64,000 bases of DNA from Talpa occidentalis (lineage: Eukaryota; Chordata; Mammalia; Eulipotyphla; Talpidae): the NCBI RefSeq assembly GCF_014898055.3, contig NW_023604295.1, positions 71,078,301 through 71,142,300 on the forward strand, given 5' to 3'. The first letter of the stretch is position 1. Each line of letters begins with the position of its first letter. Under the pieces are notes generated by a model. The model was not told where the DNA came from, did not search any database, and saw only the letters and a list, made by a program, of their open reading frames with translations. The position numbers and the translations under genes are program-made. Below, in pieces: positions 24,080 to 34,929 of this stretch.

Positions 24080-25080
24080 TTAAACTCATATACTTTGAAA
24101 AGAGTGAAGCTTCTTTATTCCTTGATCTTCCTCACTCACCTCCCTCTCATGATTCCCTAAATATTGGCATACTTTTTAATACCCTTCTGCAAATATTTTA
24201 TTACGATGACAAAAGCCATCTAAAGAAATTTCAAAATATGGTTTTAATCAATTTCCTTGAAATTTTCAAGATATCTATAGCCTTCACTTTGAAACATTTT
24301 CTTTCCTTTGCTCTTCATCACTTTTCCTATGCTGTTTTCATGCATTTCTTTAACTCTCTTTGGTACTCTTTGCAGGCTTCATTCTGCAACCTCTTCCATT
24401 AAATTTAGTGTTCCCTAGGTTTCTGTTCCTGGATTTCCTCCCTTGTTATTTTACATGCTAAACTTCAAAACCTTTTCCACATTCACAATCAGCAATAACT
24501 GAATTAGTTACTTAGACTTCAAAAACCTCTGGCTCCTCTTTATTCTTCACTTCGGTAACAGAACCCATGATTAAGATGATTGCTCATACTAGAAACACAA
24601 CTGAGAGAACCATTCCTTTCTGTTAACATTTATTTCTTAGTCCTTAGGCTTCCATGTCAGTTTATTTTAGTTCTGGCAGTTCTTCCCTATTACTACCACC
24701 TTTGCTTTTAGTTTCTTTATTATCACAATGCTCTTTAGAAAAAATTTCATATCGAATATGCCTTTAGCTTTAACATGCTCCAACTTACTCTCTTTTTCCC
24801 TATCCCACAGCCAGAGGGATGTTTCCAAGATGCATAATTATGTTACTTCTCTACTTTAAATTTCTTTAACACTCCATTTGCATATAGGATAAAGTTCAAA
24901 TGTCTTTGCGTAATATGAAAAGCTCTTTACCACAGTCTTACAGCGCAACATAGTTTTCTCTAAATAGACTATATATCTTCTCTACCTGTTTCTTATGGTT
25001 TTGCTGACCTTTTCCATGTACCCAGAGTGATTTACAAACATAAAGCCACCTTTCAAACCACAACTTATTTGACATCTATT
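24080..25080 (+). mobile_element. Possible ancient LINE fossil (L2-like)
   Basis: Pyrimidine-rich blocks such as 'ccttgatcttcctcactcac', 'cagagggatgtttccaagat', 'ttacttctctactttaaat' and 'aggataaagttcaaatgtct' appear in an order that resembles a very old mammalian LINE of the L2 type. Divergence is high and assignment is by eye only. It might instead be an unrelated old repeat. Confidence 0.3.
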
Positions 25081-25665
25081 AAAGAAAAACACTCCGGCAT
25101 CTATAGAGAGATTCTTTTTCTGAGATTTCAGAACCACTTATTTATGGCATTTCATACTACTTACTGCATTTAGGAGAATTTGAAATAACATATTCTATGC
25201 TGTTAATCTATGTAGCCTAGGTTAATAGCGTCTTATGAAGTTATGTTAAAAAAAGAAAAAAAAGGATTGAGAGAAGTAAGGTCAAAAGTTTTTACCATGA
25301 ATTCTAAATTCAGGATTGCTTTTATCTCTATTCAAATCCTACTAACTTATAAAAGTTTGATTTTATTTTTATTGCACATATACCTGTGATGATTACTTTT
25401 ATGTGCTAATGCAATTGGGCCATAGGATGTCCAGACATTTGGCTAAACATTATTATGAGGGTTTCTAGAAGGGTTTTTCTCAGTGAGATTAACATTTGAT
25501 TGAACATTTGACTGGGTAGACTGAGTAATGACAAATTGCGCTCTCTAATATAGGCAGGGCTTATTGCTATTAGTTAAGGTCTGATAGAGCAAAAGGGCTG
25601 CCCTCCCCATGAGGAAGAGGGGAATTACTCTTGCCTCACTCACTGTAGCAAAAATAGACTTTCCT

Positions 25666-25757
25666 TATTTCTTTTTTTCTTTCCTCTTTCCTTCCATTTT
25701 TTCCCTCTCCTTTCCTTCCTTCCTTCTCTCTCTCTTCTTTTCTCCTTTCTCTCTTTC
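25666..25757. repeat. Pyrimidine-rich (CTTT/CCTT)n tract
   Basis: Almost pure C and T on the plus strand for about 90 bases, with mixed TTCC, CTTT and CTCT units. It lies inside the old LTR-like repeat. The 89-codon Ser/Phe-rich frame across it is an artefact of the tract. Confidence 0.8.
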
Positions 25758-25889
25758 TAAATTTATTTTTCATTCAATCTTTCTTCTCTCTGTGTATATA
25801 TGTATACCCATTTCATATATATTACATATATATTATAGTACACATAATCATGTACATTTCATGCATTTATGTATATAGTCCATACAGGA

Positions 25890-25919
25890 TACACACACAC
25901 ACACACACAAACACACACA
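25890..25919. repeat. (AC)n microsatellite, interrupted
   Basis: An AC run with one AA interruption near its right end. Confidence 0.9.
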
Positions 25920-25955
25920 TTCTATTTCTATTTCTCAGGAGAATCTTGACTGATA

Positions 25956-26442
25956 AACACATATACAAATGGTTTAAAACATACATGTATGGCAGAAGTA
26001 CATTTTGAATATGTCATACTCAGACTGAACTATAATAGCTTTGCAAGACACAAGAATTAATGACTCACAATGACTACTTTTCTCTGTCATCGAGAACATT
26101 AAGAAAAGAGAAAAATGTGTAGAAGTTCCTTGATGAAAGGAAATAAATATCTAAGTGCACCATTTCCCTGATTCTTGGATTATTTTATATTATTCAACCT
26201 TCTTAACTTTCTTAAGATTCCTAATGAAGTATTTTTCCCTGGGAAGATATATGCACACAGTCCATAGGATCTTTGCTCATGAACTTTAAATGCCAGTGAA
26301 CATATTCTTCCCTGATGTATGATTTTTTTTTTTTGGTCTAATAAGTAAATACAAATAACTCTACAAAGAGCTAAGATTTTAGAGGAATCTGTAGTAAGAG
26401 TACTTGCTTGCTTCTGCAGCAAAGGCATTTGTAAGACTTGTG
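25956..26442. other. AT-rich unique sequence, no gene seen
   Basis: Nothing recognised. The left copy of the next L1's target-site duplication begins at 26443. Confidence 0.4.
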
Positions 26443-26454
26443 CTAAGATAATGT

Positions 26455-27881
26455 TTTATTTTTTTTAATTTAAATTTTATTTTTATATTCCCCATACAAT
26501 TACAACCACCTTATTTTGACACCAAGCCCTCCTTTCCCCGCCCCCCAACCCCCATAGAGTGTCTATGGTTCATAGTTGTTTGTTGATTTTGATATTTTCT
26601 TTCTTATAGTTATTCTTTTTCCTGGTCCCTTGTTTAAGTTTTCTAGATTCCTGCTATGAGTGAGACCATCCGGTATTTTTCTTTTCTTTTTTTTTTTTAA
26701 ATAATAAATTTTATTTTTATATTCCCCCATACAATTGCAAATGCCCCATTCTGACCCCAAACCTTCCCCTCCCGCCCCCCACCCCCAAAAAAGTGTCTCT
26801 GGTTCATAGTTTTTTGTTGATTTTGATTTTCACTTTCTTATATTCATTTTCCTGGTCCCTTATTTAAGTTTTCTAGATTCCTGCTATGAGTGAGACCATC
26901 CGGTATTTTTCTTTTTCTTTTTGGCTTATTTCGCTGAGCATGATCCCTTCCAGCGCCATCCATGTTGCTGCAAATTGCATGTGTTTATCTTTTTTGAATG
27001 CTGAGTAATATTCCATGGTGTATATGCACCACATCTTCTTGATCCAGTCATCTATTTTTGGGCATTTGGGCTGTTCCAAAGCTTAGCTATTGTAAATAGT
27101 GCTGCTATAAACATAGGGGTGCAGGTGCTCTTTGGAATTGATGTTTCTGTGTCCTTTGGGTAAAGACCTAGGAGTGGAAGTGCTGGATCATATGGAAGCT
27201 CTATGTTTAGTAGGTCCAGAAATATCCACAGAGCTCTCCATAGTGGTTGGACCAGTTTGCACTCCCACCAACAGTACAGGAGAGTTCCTTTTTCTCCACA
27301 ATCTCGCCAACATTTGTTGTTGCTAGTTTTTTAATATGTGCCATTCTCACTGGTGTGAGATGGTATCTCATTGTAGTTTTGATTTGCATTTCCCTGATTA
27401 CAAGTGATGTTGAACATTTTTTCATATGCCTGTTGGCCATTTGCATTTCCTCTTCAGAGAAGTTTCTTTTTAGCTCTTCTGCCCATTTTTTCACTGGATT
27501 ATTTTCTTTGTTTTTGTTGAGTCTCATCAGCTCGTTGTAGATTTTTGTGATCAGTCCTTTATCATTACTGTTGTGTGCAAAAATGTTCTCCCAGGTGGTG
27601 AGGTTTCTCTTTGTTTTTGTTTCTTTTGCTGTGCAGAAGCTCTTTAATTTGATGTAGTCCCAGCTGTTTATCTTTGCCTTCACTATCACTGCTTTGGGTG
27701 ATGTGTCTGTAAAGATGGCTTTGAGGTGCATATCATGTAGTGTTTCGCCTATATTTCCTCCTATGTACTTTATGGTTTCAGGTCTTATGTCTAGTTCTTT
27801 AATCCATTTTGAGTTGGTTTTTGTGTATGGTGTGAGGTAGTAGTCAAGCTTCATTCTTTTGCATGTAGCGACCCAGTCTTC
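26455..27881 (-). mobile_element. 5'-truncated L1 with a duplicated 3' end
   Basis: The duplication 'ctaagataatgtt' at 26443 and 'ctaagaaaatgtt' at 27882 brackets the insert. On the minus strand it reads ORF2 C-terminus, 3'UTR, A-rich tail (26690-26710), then a second copy of the last bases of ORF2 and the 3'UTR (26690 down to about 26470). The block 'gtgagaccatccggtatttt' occurs twice, at about 26660 and 26890. The best reading is a second short L1 insertion in the poly-A tail of the first; a template-jump dimer is possible. Confidence 0.88.
26873..27868 (-). pseudogene. L1 ORF2 C-terminal remnant, mostly open
   Basis: A 215-codon minus frame (27854 to 27207) begins '[20 protein letters not shown]' and runs through '[20 protein letters not shown]', '[20 protein letters not shown]' and '[14 protein letters not shown]' before a frameshift near 27320. 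After that the C-terminal blocks 'QPKCPKIDDWIKKMWCIYTM' and 'LEGIMLSEISQKEKEKYR' (27079-26873) appear in another frame. Endonuclease and the reverse transcriptase catalytic core are missing. The long open stretch makes this the best preserved L1 coding fragment in the window. Confidence 0.88.
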
Positions 27882-28044
27882 CTAAGAAAATGTTGGATAA
27901 GAGACTCTCAAAGTAAACATCAATTTGCCTCTGTAGAGATCAGAGTAATTTAAACCACCTTGTGAATATGCTTATTACAAATGATTGAAATCAAAATGAG
28001 ACAAGGATAAATGTATTAATATTAATACAACAATAACTATTAAT

Positions 28045-28275
28045 GCTTGGCAATTAATAGTATTTAATAGTTAATATTTACTGAAAACTTACAAAGTCCA
28101 AAATGGCTCCAAATAAATTTTATACATGTTACCTAATTTACTTGACATTTTTTAAAAATAATACTATTACTATCTCCAATATTCAGATAAAGTTGTCTTT
28201 GGCATAGAGAAAACAACCTCCAATTTTTTTTCTGGTTTAGAGGTAATGGCAGTTCAAAACCAGGACTTGGTTTCT
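28045..28275 (-). mobile_element. MIR SINE, ancient
   Basis: Reverse MIR: 'tttatacatgttacctaatt', 'atactattactatctccaat', 'attcagataaagttg' and 'gttcaaaaccaggacttgg' keep the order of the MIR complement. It is highly diverged, with a T-run insertion near 28220. Confidence 0.6.
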
Positions 28276-29149
28276 CATCACTGCTGCCAAGATTGTCTAC
28301 CTGCCACAAAGACAGATTATAGAGCAAACACAAATATTCTGTTTTCAAGATTCCTAACATAATATATATTTAAATATGAATATAGTGAGTATACTAGAGC
28401 CATTTATCCATCAATGTGGGTAAATGGTGAAATATAGTGTTACCACTTTTCCTAAAGTATATTATCCTTGAATAGAAATTTATTATTACTGTATTTAAAA
28501 GAAAGTTCCTGACATACACATTACCCCTGCTGCCTAGATATATAATAAATATTTAAGAAAGATGTTTCAAATGAATAGACTGCAAAGAGTGCCGATTTGT
28601 GGTGGTTATCCTCATGAAGCTGTATGCTCCAAAGTACAAAGGAGTAGACAAACCACTAGTTTTAAAACTTTCTGACAGTGTTATCTGGCAGAGTTTTGCC
28701 ACCAAGGGGCTAAGCAGAAAAGTAACAGTGAAAGGACAAGAGAGACATAAGCAGTTTCAACTATGAAGTAGATTTGTAGAATTATCTACAGAACTCAGTC
28801 CGACTTTATTTTCTGAACACGAAAGGGATGGGCAGTGCCAATAAACAAGGATTCCATGAAGATTGGAGTCAGAACCCTGAATAACACAAAATGTATTAAG
28901 TATTTCTAGAAACAGGGCAAGATCCAAAATATAAATCCAAAAGGCAAACAGAAAGCAAACATGGAATATAAAGTAAACATGCCTCAAAAAAGCTTAAGAA
29001 AGAAATTAAAGACTGTGGAAGTCAGGGTTGTGCACAAAGCAGCCTTCCCTAAAGGTCTGCCTATTTGACACATAAATTTGCAGCAACATTTGTAGGAACT
29101 GTTTGTCATTTGACTTGGTGGAGTTTCTAAAATGCTAAAATCATTTAGA
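28276..29149. other. AT-rich unique sequence, no gene seen
   Basis: Frames of 63-76 codons on the minus strand have no recognised domain. Confidence 0.4.
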
Positions 29150-29360
29150 AATGTAGTGGCTAGTGCAATATACACTCACTATACCCCTTCATTTGTGTCA
29201 GGAATCCCGCAGGGCAAAATTGGGTACTCTTTTCAGGGTTTCACAAGGCTAAAGTCAAAACTGTGCAGAATGGCCTTGTCCCTCTTGGCTTAACTGGGAA
29301 AAAGATCAGCTTCCAAGTTCCCTCAGTTTGCTGCCCCTGCGGAATTCATGGTGACTTCCT
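29150..29360. mobile_element. Ancient interspersed repeat, family uncertain
   Basis: The blocks 'gtttcacaaggctaaagtca', 'ttaactgggaaaaagatcag' and 'cttccaagttccctcagttt' with 'ggaattcatggtg' match a motif set common in old mammalian repeats. I cannot say whether it is an LTR or a DNA-transposon fossil. Confidence 0.4.
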
Positions 29361-29822
29361 TCTCTGAAAATAGCAAAAAATGATCTCTGTTGCTTTGGGG
29401 TTTTGATTTTTAGACATTTTTCTAAAGTGCTCACATTTTTATTAACATAAATAATCTCCCTTGATCAATATCCCTTTTCATTAGTTTAAAGCCAACTGAT
29501 TTGCAACCTCAGTAATTCCTTCACTTTTGTTATTATTATTTTAGGGCTGGTGTTAGAAGACGATCAAGTTTCTTCCAGATAAAGAATCTAGAAATTATAA
29601 AAGCGTGTGGTCATTGGGCATCATTTCAACATACTTTTTTTTTTTAATCCACCAAGAAAGGTGGACCAACTAAGTGATCAATACAAAGGATTTTCAATTT
29701 CAGATGCTTCCTTCCTAGGTCACAAAACTAACTTCAAGATATAGTGTATGTAATCCAGACACAAATTCAACTAATGGTAACTTCAAAATATTCTAAAGAG
29801 TAAAAAGCTTCCCACTCAATTA
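29361..29822. other. AT-rich unique sequence, no gene seen
   Basis: No feature recognised apart from a T-run at 29636. Confidence 0.4.
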
Positions 29823-29835
29823 CTAAATCATGAAA

Positions 29836-30108
29836 TTTTTTTTTTTAAAGATTTTTATTTATTTATTTATATAAGAACTGGGGTACAGGCCAATGCTCAG
29901 GAGGGTGAGAGGATTCACCAGAGACAGAGTGGTGAACAGAACAGGCAGATGACTGAAATACACTGCTGAGGGGAACAGCAGGCGAGACAGGAGAGGTCTG
30001 CCACGCCATGTGGGACCCTCGCTGTCTGGCCGGGATCGAACCAGCGCGGCAAAGGCTGCGAACAGTTTCACAGTGTGGCACTCAACCGCCTGTGCTACCA
30101 GAGAGGCC
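29836..30108 (-). mobile_element. tRNA-derived SINE, subfamily B, perfect 13-bp TSD
   Basis: The duplication 'ctaaatcatgaaa' occupies 29823-29835 and 30109-30121. Left tail 'aaagatttttatttatttat', then 'aagaactggggtacaggcc', B-box complement 'cgggatcgaacc', and head 'ctaccagagaggcc'. Another SINE inserted one base beyond the right duplication copy. Confidence 0.93.
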
Positions 30109-30138
30109 CTAAATCATGAAACTCTTTGTCAATTCTTT

Positions 30139-30423
30139 TTTTTTTTTTTTAAGATTTATTTATTTATTATTTATACAAGCACTGGGTAGAGTCAGAAGCG
30201 CGGGAAGGTGAGAGAATTCACCAGAGCCAGAGCGGGGAGCAGAGCAGGCAGAAGGACCGAAGTACACTGCTGAGGGGAGCAGCGGGCGGCGGCAGGAAAG
30301 GTCTGCGCGCCATGTGGGACCCTCCTCCGGTGTCCGGGGAGCAGCCGGGGATCGAATGGGCACTGCAGAGGCTGCTGGCAGCTTCGCAACCCAGCGCTCC
30401 ACCGCTGCGCCACCAGGGAGGCC
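30139..30423 (-). mobile_element. tRNA-derived SINE, youngest subfamily A1, perfect 17-bp TSD
   Basis: The duplication 'ctctttgtcaattcttt' occupies 30122-30138 and 30424-30440. It has the A1 insert (ggtgtccggggagcagccgg) and 'gaaggaccgaagtacac'. The head is 'gcgccaccagggaggcc'. It overlaps none of the previous SINE and is clearly an independent event. Confidence 0.94.
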
Positions 30424-30440
30424 CTCTTTGTCAATTCTTT

Positions 30441-31197
30441 CAATGAATTCTATTTTACTATATTTGAAATATATATTTTCATAAAATACTCCCTTGTCGC
30501 CTGCTCCAAATACTCGTATCACCAATGGATTATATTTCCCTTACAAATACCATGTTCACTATTCTGTATTGTTGCTTCCAGTTTTTCAAAATGAATTTTA
30601 AGTTGAATCTTCAATTGAAGCTGAGTCTAAGAATGTTTTATATTTGCATTCTAGCTAGCACACTTCCTGGTTTTTATAATCAATATTATAGGGTTAATAC
30701 ACTTCCAACACATGTTCTACAAGACATTAAATACTTTCTTATAAAATACTGCCAACTTTACTGCAAACTATTTTCCTAATTTGTATTTGATAAATATTTG
30801 TATTTGATAAATATTTATTTTACACCAAATGTCCTATTTTTCTCTGGTCATTTTTTTATAATATTTTATAAAAGTTTAGTGTGCTATCCTATCTTTATTT
30901 GAAGAGTACATTTTCCTTGTTATCTAGTCATGAATAAAAATGTTAAACAGAGCTTCACCAAGTCTCTATGAAGTATCTCTTTCTCTGACTCCCTTTCTCA
31001 ACCTGATCTACTGATAATGATGTTTTCAACAAACTTCCTACATTCTACAATTAGCTGTGAGTCTAATTCAATTGAATAGCTTGCATTTTCCCAATTTATT
31101 GATAGATATCTTATGTGGAACAAATCAAAAGTCTTGCTAATATAAATACTAATCATATTTATTTTATTACTTTTATTTTCAAAGCCAGTATTTGATG
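30441..31197. other. AT-rich unique sequence, no gene seen
   Basis: An 84-codon plus frame at 30525 has no recognised family. A short local duplication 'tttgtatttgataaatattt' repeats at 30781 and 30798. Confidence 0.4.
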
Positions 31198-31212
31198 CAA
31201 CAAAGGTTTTTA

Positions 31213-31496
31213 TTTTTTATTTTTATTTTTTTAAAGATTTATTTATTTATTTATACAAGAACCAGGGTATAGGCCAGATACACGGTAGGGTGAGAGGATT
31301 CACTAGAGACAGAGCGGGGAACAGAACAGGCAGACTGACGAAATACACTGCTGAGGGGAGCAGCAGGCAAGACAGGAGAGGTCTGCCGTGCCACGTGGGA
31401 CCCTTGCTGGCTGGCAGGGATGGAAATGGCACTGCAGAAGCTGCGGACAGCCTCACAGCACTGTGCTCAACTGCCTGCACCACCAGGGGAGGCCCA
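31213..31496 (-). mobile_element. tRNA-derived SINE, subfamily B
   Basis: Tail 'ttttttaaagatttatttat', body with 'agaaccagggtataggcc', and a decayed B-box complement 'agggatggaaatgg'. The head is 'caccaggggaggccc'. An approximate duplication 'caacaaaggttttt' (31198) against 'caacaatgtttttt' (31497) flanks it. The 164-codon plus frame starting at 31290 reads across the SINE into flank and is not a gene. Confidence 0.88.
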
Positions 31497-31639
31497 CAAC
31501 AATGTTTTTTAATCTTAAAACAACTATATGATATTTTGTCGACTAAGGTACAAAACCAAAAAATAAATGAATATATATTTTCCAGTATGATATTAGAAAA
31601 AATGTATTACATTTTCATTGATGTAAGATGGGTTTACAA

Positions 31640-32270
31640 CACTGTATATGAATTGACAGGTATAGGGTCACACCTCTGCAGATATATGTTACCCACCAAA
31701 GCACCAATAAACCTCTGCCACATTCCTTTGAACTCCCTCCTCTACCTCATGCTCCCTACTCTCAACCCTCTCTTTTTGCCTTAAATTCTTCAGTTTCTGT
31801 TTTAATTTGGTATTTTTATCATTTTTCTTTATATTCCATCTATGAATTAAAAGCAAGTTTATGTTTTTCTCTTACTTTGCTTAGCAAAATCTCCTCCATT
31901 TCCATCCATGTTGTTATAAATGTCAAGATTTCATCCTTACAGCTGAATTGTATTCCATTGTGTATCTACACCACAACATCTTTGTTACATTTATCTGCTA
32001 TTGGTAACTTAGGTTGCTTTTATACCTCTGCTATTACAAGTAGTAAACACCACAGTCTTTCCCACTGTTTGGCTGTTGTTTTTAGTCACAAAAAGCTTTT
32101 CAGTTGACTTGCTGATTTCTTGATTATAAGGAATTTATAATCTGTACTGACTTCTTCAAAATTAAAATCATCAGTGTCTAACAATTTTAATTCAACCAGA
32201 ATCCATACCTTTGTATATCCTTACACTATTCCATTGCCCTTCCTATTCCAGCTAAGTTTCATTTGTTTGT
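31640..32270 (-). mobile_element. Ancient L1 fragment, C-terminal ORF2 and 3' region
   Basis: Plus-strand blocks 'tttccatccatgttgttata', 'gctgaattgtattccattgt', 'acaacatctttgttacattt' and 'gtaacttaggttgcttttat' are the complement of the L1 'WMKLE...', 'YTMEYY' and 'FIAALFTIAK' coding region. It is too diverged for an open frame. Identity is lower than in the L1 copies at 16-18 and 26-28 kb, so it is older. Confidence 0.65.
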
Positions 32271-32294
32271 TTTGTGCCTTTGTTCTATATATCC

Positions 32295-32527
32295 TACTCA
32301 TACAAGATCTGGGGTGCATGCCAGAGATGTGGGGGATGAGAGGATTCATCAGAGACAGAGTGGGTAGCTGAACAGGCAGATATACTGAAATATACTGCTG
32401 AGGGGAGCAGTGGGTGAGACAGGAGAGGTCTGTTGCGTCATTTGGATCACCTTCTGGCAGGGGTTTGAACTCGTGCTGCAGTGGCTGCAGATAGCTTCAT
32501 AGTGTTGTGTCTTAACCAGGGAGGCCC
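32295..32527 (-). mobile_element. tRNA-derived SINE, old subfamily B, tail lost
   Basis: The duplication 'ctatatatcc' lies at 32285-32294 and 32528-32537. The body begins 'acaagatctggggtgcatgc' with almost no tail. The head has lost the A-box half ('ttgtgtcttaaccagggagg'), so it is about 30 bases short. It is the most decayed copy in this cluster. Confidence 0.85.
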
Positions 32528-32621
32528 CTATATATCCCATTTTTAATGGCAAAGGATAAAATAAGTAAACTTAGATATCTCTCCCACTTCACATGTTACT
32601 GCTTATTAGTTTACCTTAATT

Positions 32622-32897
32622 TTTTTTTTTAAGATTTATTTTATTTTATTTATACAAGCACTGGGTACAGTCAGAAGCGCGGGAGGGTGAGAGAATTCAC
32701 CAGAGCCAGAGCAGGGAGCAGAGCAGGCAGAAGGACCGAAGTACACTGCTGAGGGGAGCAGCAGGCGGCAGGAAAGGTCTGTGCGCCATGTGGGACCCTC
32801 CTCCAGTGGCCGGAGAGCAGGGGATCGAACCGGCGCCTCAGAGGCCGCGGGCAGCTTCGCAACCCAGCACTCAACCGCTGCGCCACCAGGGAGGCCC
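32622..32897 (-). mobile_element. tRNA-derived SINE, subfamily A1, first of a doublet
   Basis: Target 'taccttaattttt' at 32612 lies left of the tail; the next copy 'taccttatttttt' starts at 32898. It carries the A1 insert in shortened form ('gtggccggagagcagg') and 'gaaggaccgaagtacac'. The head is 'gcgccaccagggaggcc'. It shares its target site with the next SINE. Confidence 0.9.
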
Positions 32898-32910
32898 TAC
32901 CTTATTTTTT

Positions 32911-33231
32911 TTTTTTTTTTAATAGAGGCATGTTTTATTTATTTATTTGTTTGTTTGTTTGTTTGTTTGTTCGTTTGTTTATACATGCACTGGGTAGAGT
33001 CAGAAGTGTGGGAGGGTGAGAGAATTCACCAGAGCCAGAGCGGGATGCAGAGCAGGCAGAAGGACTGAAGTACACTGCTGAGGGGAGCAGCGGGCGGCAG
33101 GAGAGGTCTGCGCGCCATGTGGGACCCTCCTCTGGTGGCCGGGGAGCAGCCGGGGATTGAACCGGCGCCACAGAGGCTGCGGGCAGCTTCGCAACCCAGC
33201 GCTCAACCGCTGCGCCACCAGGGAGGCCCCC
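32911..33231 (-). mobile_element. tRNA-derived SINE, subfamily A1, second of a doublet, (GTTT)n tail
   Basis: Flanked by 'taccttatttttt' (32898) and 'taccttaatttttaat' (33232). The tail on the plus strand runs ATTT units, then about nine GTTT units with one GTTC interruption (32948-32983) in place of the usual ATTT run. Body and head are typical A1. The five SINEs from 30139 to 33231 are all on the minus strand. Confidence 0.9.
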
Positions 33232-33245
33232 TACCTTAATTTTTA

Positions 33246-34399
33246 ATCTGTTTTTCAGAACCGTCACATGAAAAAAATGCTTTACAGTTTCATTTAGGTT
33301 ATGTAAATTTCATTTCACTCTTTTATTGTTTTCTCTCCAAACATTCACTATTTTTTTTTTTTTTTGCTGACTTTTGATAATTTATTAGCCTTCTTTTCTA
33401 GCGGGCTTTATGTGTTAAACTTATGTTATTATAGATTTAATAGGTTGATCATATTACAGATAAAAAAACATTTTACTTTATATACTACAATCCTTTCTAA
33501 ATAATATCAGTTGGTTAGATCAAAATATTTTCCCAACTTTATTGAGAATGTAGGAAAAAATATCTTACTCAGTGAGAAAATGCTGATAACCTGGAAAAGG
33601 AAAGGAAGGATGATACATTTAGTGAGACAGAATGAATTTTGTTTATCCTCACATACACTCAATTAAAATAAATAATTTTAATATGCCTAAATATGTATTT
33701 GGTGTTGTATAAATGGAGCCTTCCATACATAAGAAGACAGGATAAAAAAAGAAAGAGAAAAAATAGATTCCTGAGCAATTATATTAAATACTTCATAGAA
33801 TCACCCACTTCAAGGTGACTTACTATATAATACATTAAATGGAAAATAGGATGTGATACTGTAAGGCAAATGAAAATATCCCAAAATTTAAAAAGAAAGC
33901 TAATATCAATACAGCTAATGGTATAACTAGTATAGAAATTTATTGACTTAGAAATAACTCATTAGTATTAGACTCATAACACACAACCCAAATGACCATT
34001 TATTCCTGGTGCGGAAAGATCTACTAAATACATGAAGAAATAAAATATTTTTTTTAACTATTGCAGATTACCATATGGGAAAGACTTCCTTAACTTTATT
34101 TTCATGAAAATTATAATTTCCCATGAGTTTACAGTTTATTCTATTTTTATATAAGTATATTGGAGATGATTTGATCCATGAAGAATTACAGATATTTGAT
34201 AGATGTTTTGCTCTGACCATTTTCAAATTCCTGTTTACCAAGCATTTGTCTAATTTTTACAATGCCAATTATTTTTCTATCATGTAGCAAATGTATTATA
34301 AAGTTCTACTAACTAAAACATTGCAGTGAGGATGAGCAATGAACAATAAAATAAAAAAAAATTTAATAAGATTGGAGCAGAAACAAAAGCTCTTATGTG
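33246..34399. other. AT-rich unique sequence, no gene seen
   Basis: A T-run lies at 33351-33365. No coding or repeat family is recognised. Confidence 0.4.
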
Positions 34400-34900
34400 T
34401 TAGTGGGAAAATACAAATCGCTAAAAGCAATTTGGCTATCTATTTAGACATATTGACTAAAGCATACTGAATGATCCAGTAATTCAACCCCGATTCCACA
34501 CACACACACACACATATATATATACACATACATACACAAATATATGTATATATACACACACAACACACACATATATGCACATACATATACATATATATGT
34601 ATATATACACACACATAACAAAAATTCATACAGATGTGCACAAAAGACTTAGTCAAATGTGATCAAAGTGAAATTAACCATAATAGTCAAAGATTAGAAC
34701 TAAGTAAATGTACATCAACTGTACAATGAATAAAGGAAATGTGTTATATCAATTCAAGGTGTTTTGTAAGCAATAAAAAGAATTATATTACACAAAGGGA
34801 CAGGAATAAAGTCTTACAAAGAAAGGGAGATGTTTAAGAATATCTATGCCATGGTATAAGGAAAATGAGCTAAAATCACGCTATATTTCACTTTTCTAAC
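34400..34900 (+). mobile_element. Ancient L1 fragment interrupted by a microsatellite
   Basis: Blocks 'agcaatttggctatctattt', 'atgatccagtaattcaaccc', 'atgtacatcaactgtacaat' and 'gcaataaaaagaattatatt' follow the L1 ORF2 C-terminal order (target of the usual 'PDPAIPLLGIY' to 'YYSAIK' segment). It is very diverged. The CA/TA array at 34497-34617 has expanded inside. Confidence 0.5.
34497..34617. repeat. Compound CA/TA microsatellite
   Basis: About 120 bases of alternating purine-pyrimidine: (CA)n, (TA)n, ACACATAC units and mirror-like TATATGTATATATACAC segments that occur twice (34541 and 34595). Highly likely to be length-polymorphic and able to form hairpins or left-handed DNA. Confidence 0.92.
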
Positions 34901-34929
34901 AACAGACAGCCCATACTTTGAAATGCTAT

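Larger units (their letters stand above)
25388..25955 (+). mobile_element. Ancient LTR-like repeat with microsatellite expansions
   Basis: The left half reads 'gattacttttatgtgctaat', 'gggccataggatgtccagac', 'atttggctaaacattatt' and 'gagattaacatttgattga'. The right end has 'ctatttctcaggagaatc' and 'ttgactgataaac'. The same set of blocks in reverse order occurs at 41220-41795. The pattern matches a widespread old mammalian LTR class (ERVL/MLT2-like; subfamily uncertain). A CT-rich tract and a CA repeat have expanded inside the 3' half. Confidence 0.55.

Noticed and set aside
28590..28660. Possible processed-gene fragment
   Set aside because: A brief stretch looked codon-like ('gaagctgtatgctccaaag') but stops appear at once in that frame and there is no A tail or duplication.
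31290..31784. 164-codon plus-strand frame
   Set aside because: The first third is antisense SINE; the rest is unique flank and old L1. No homologous protein is recognised.
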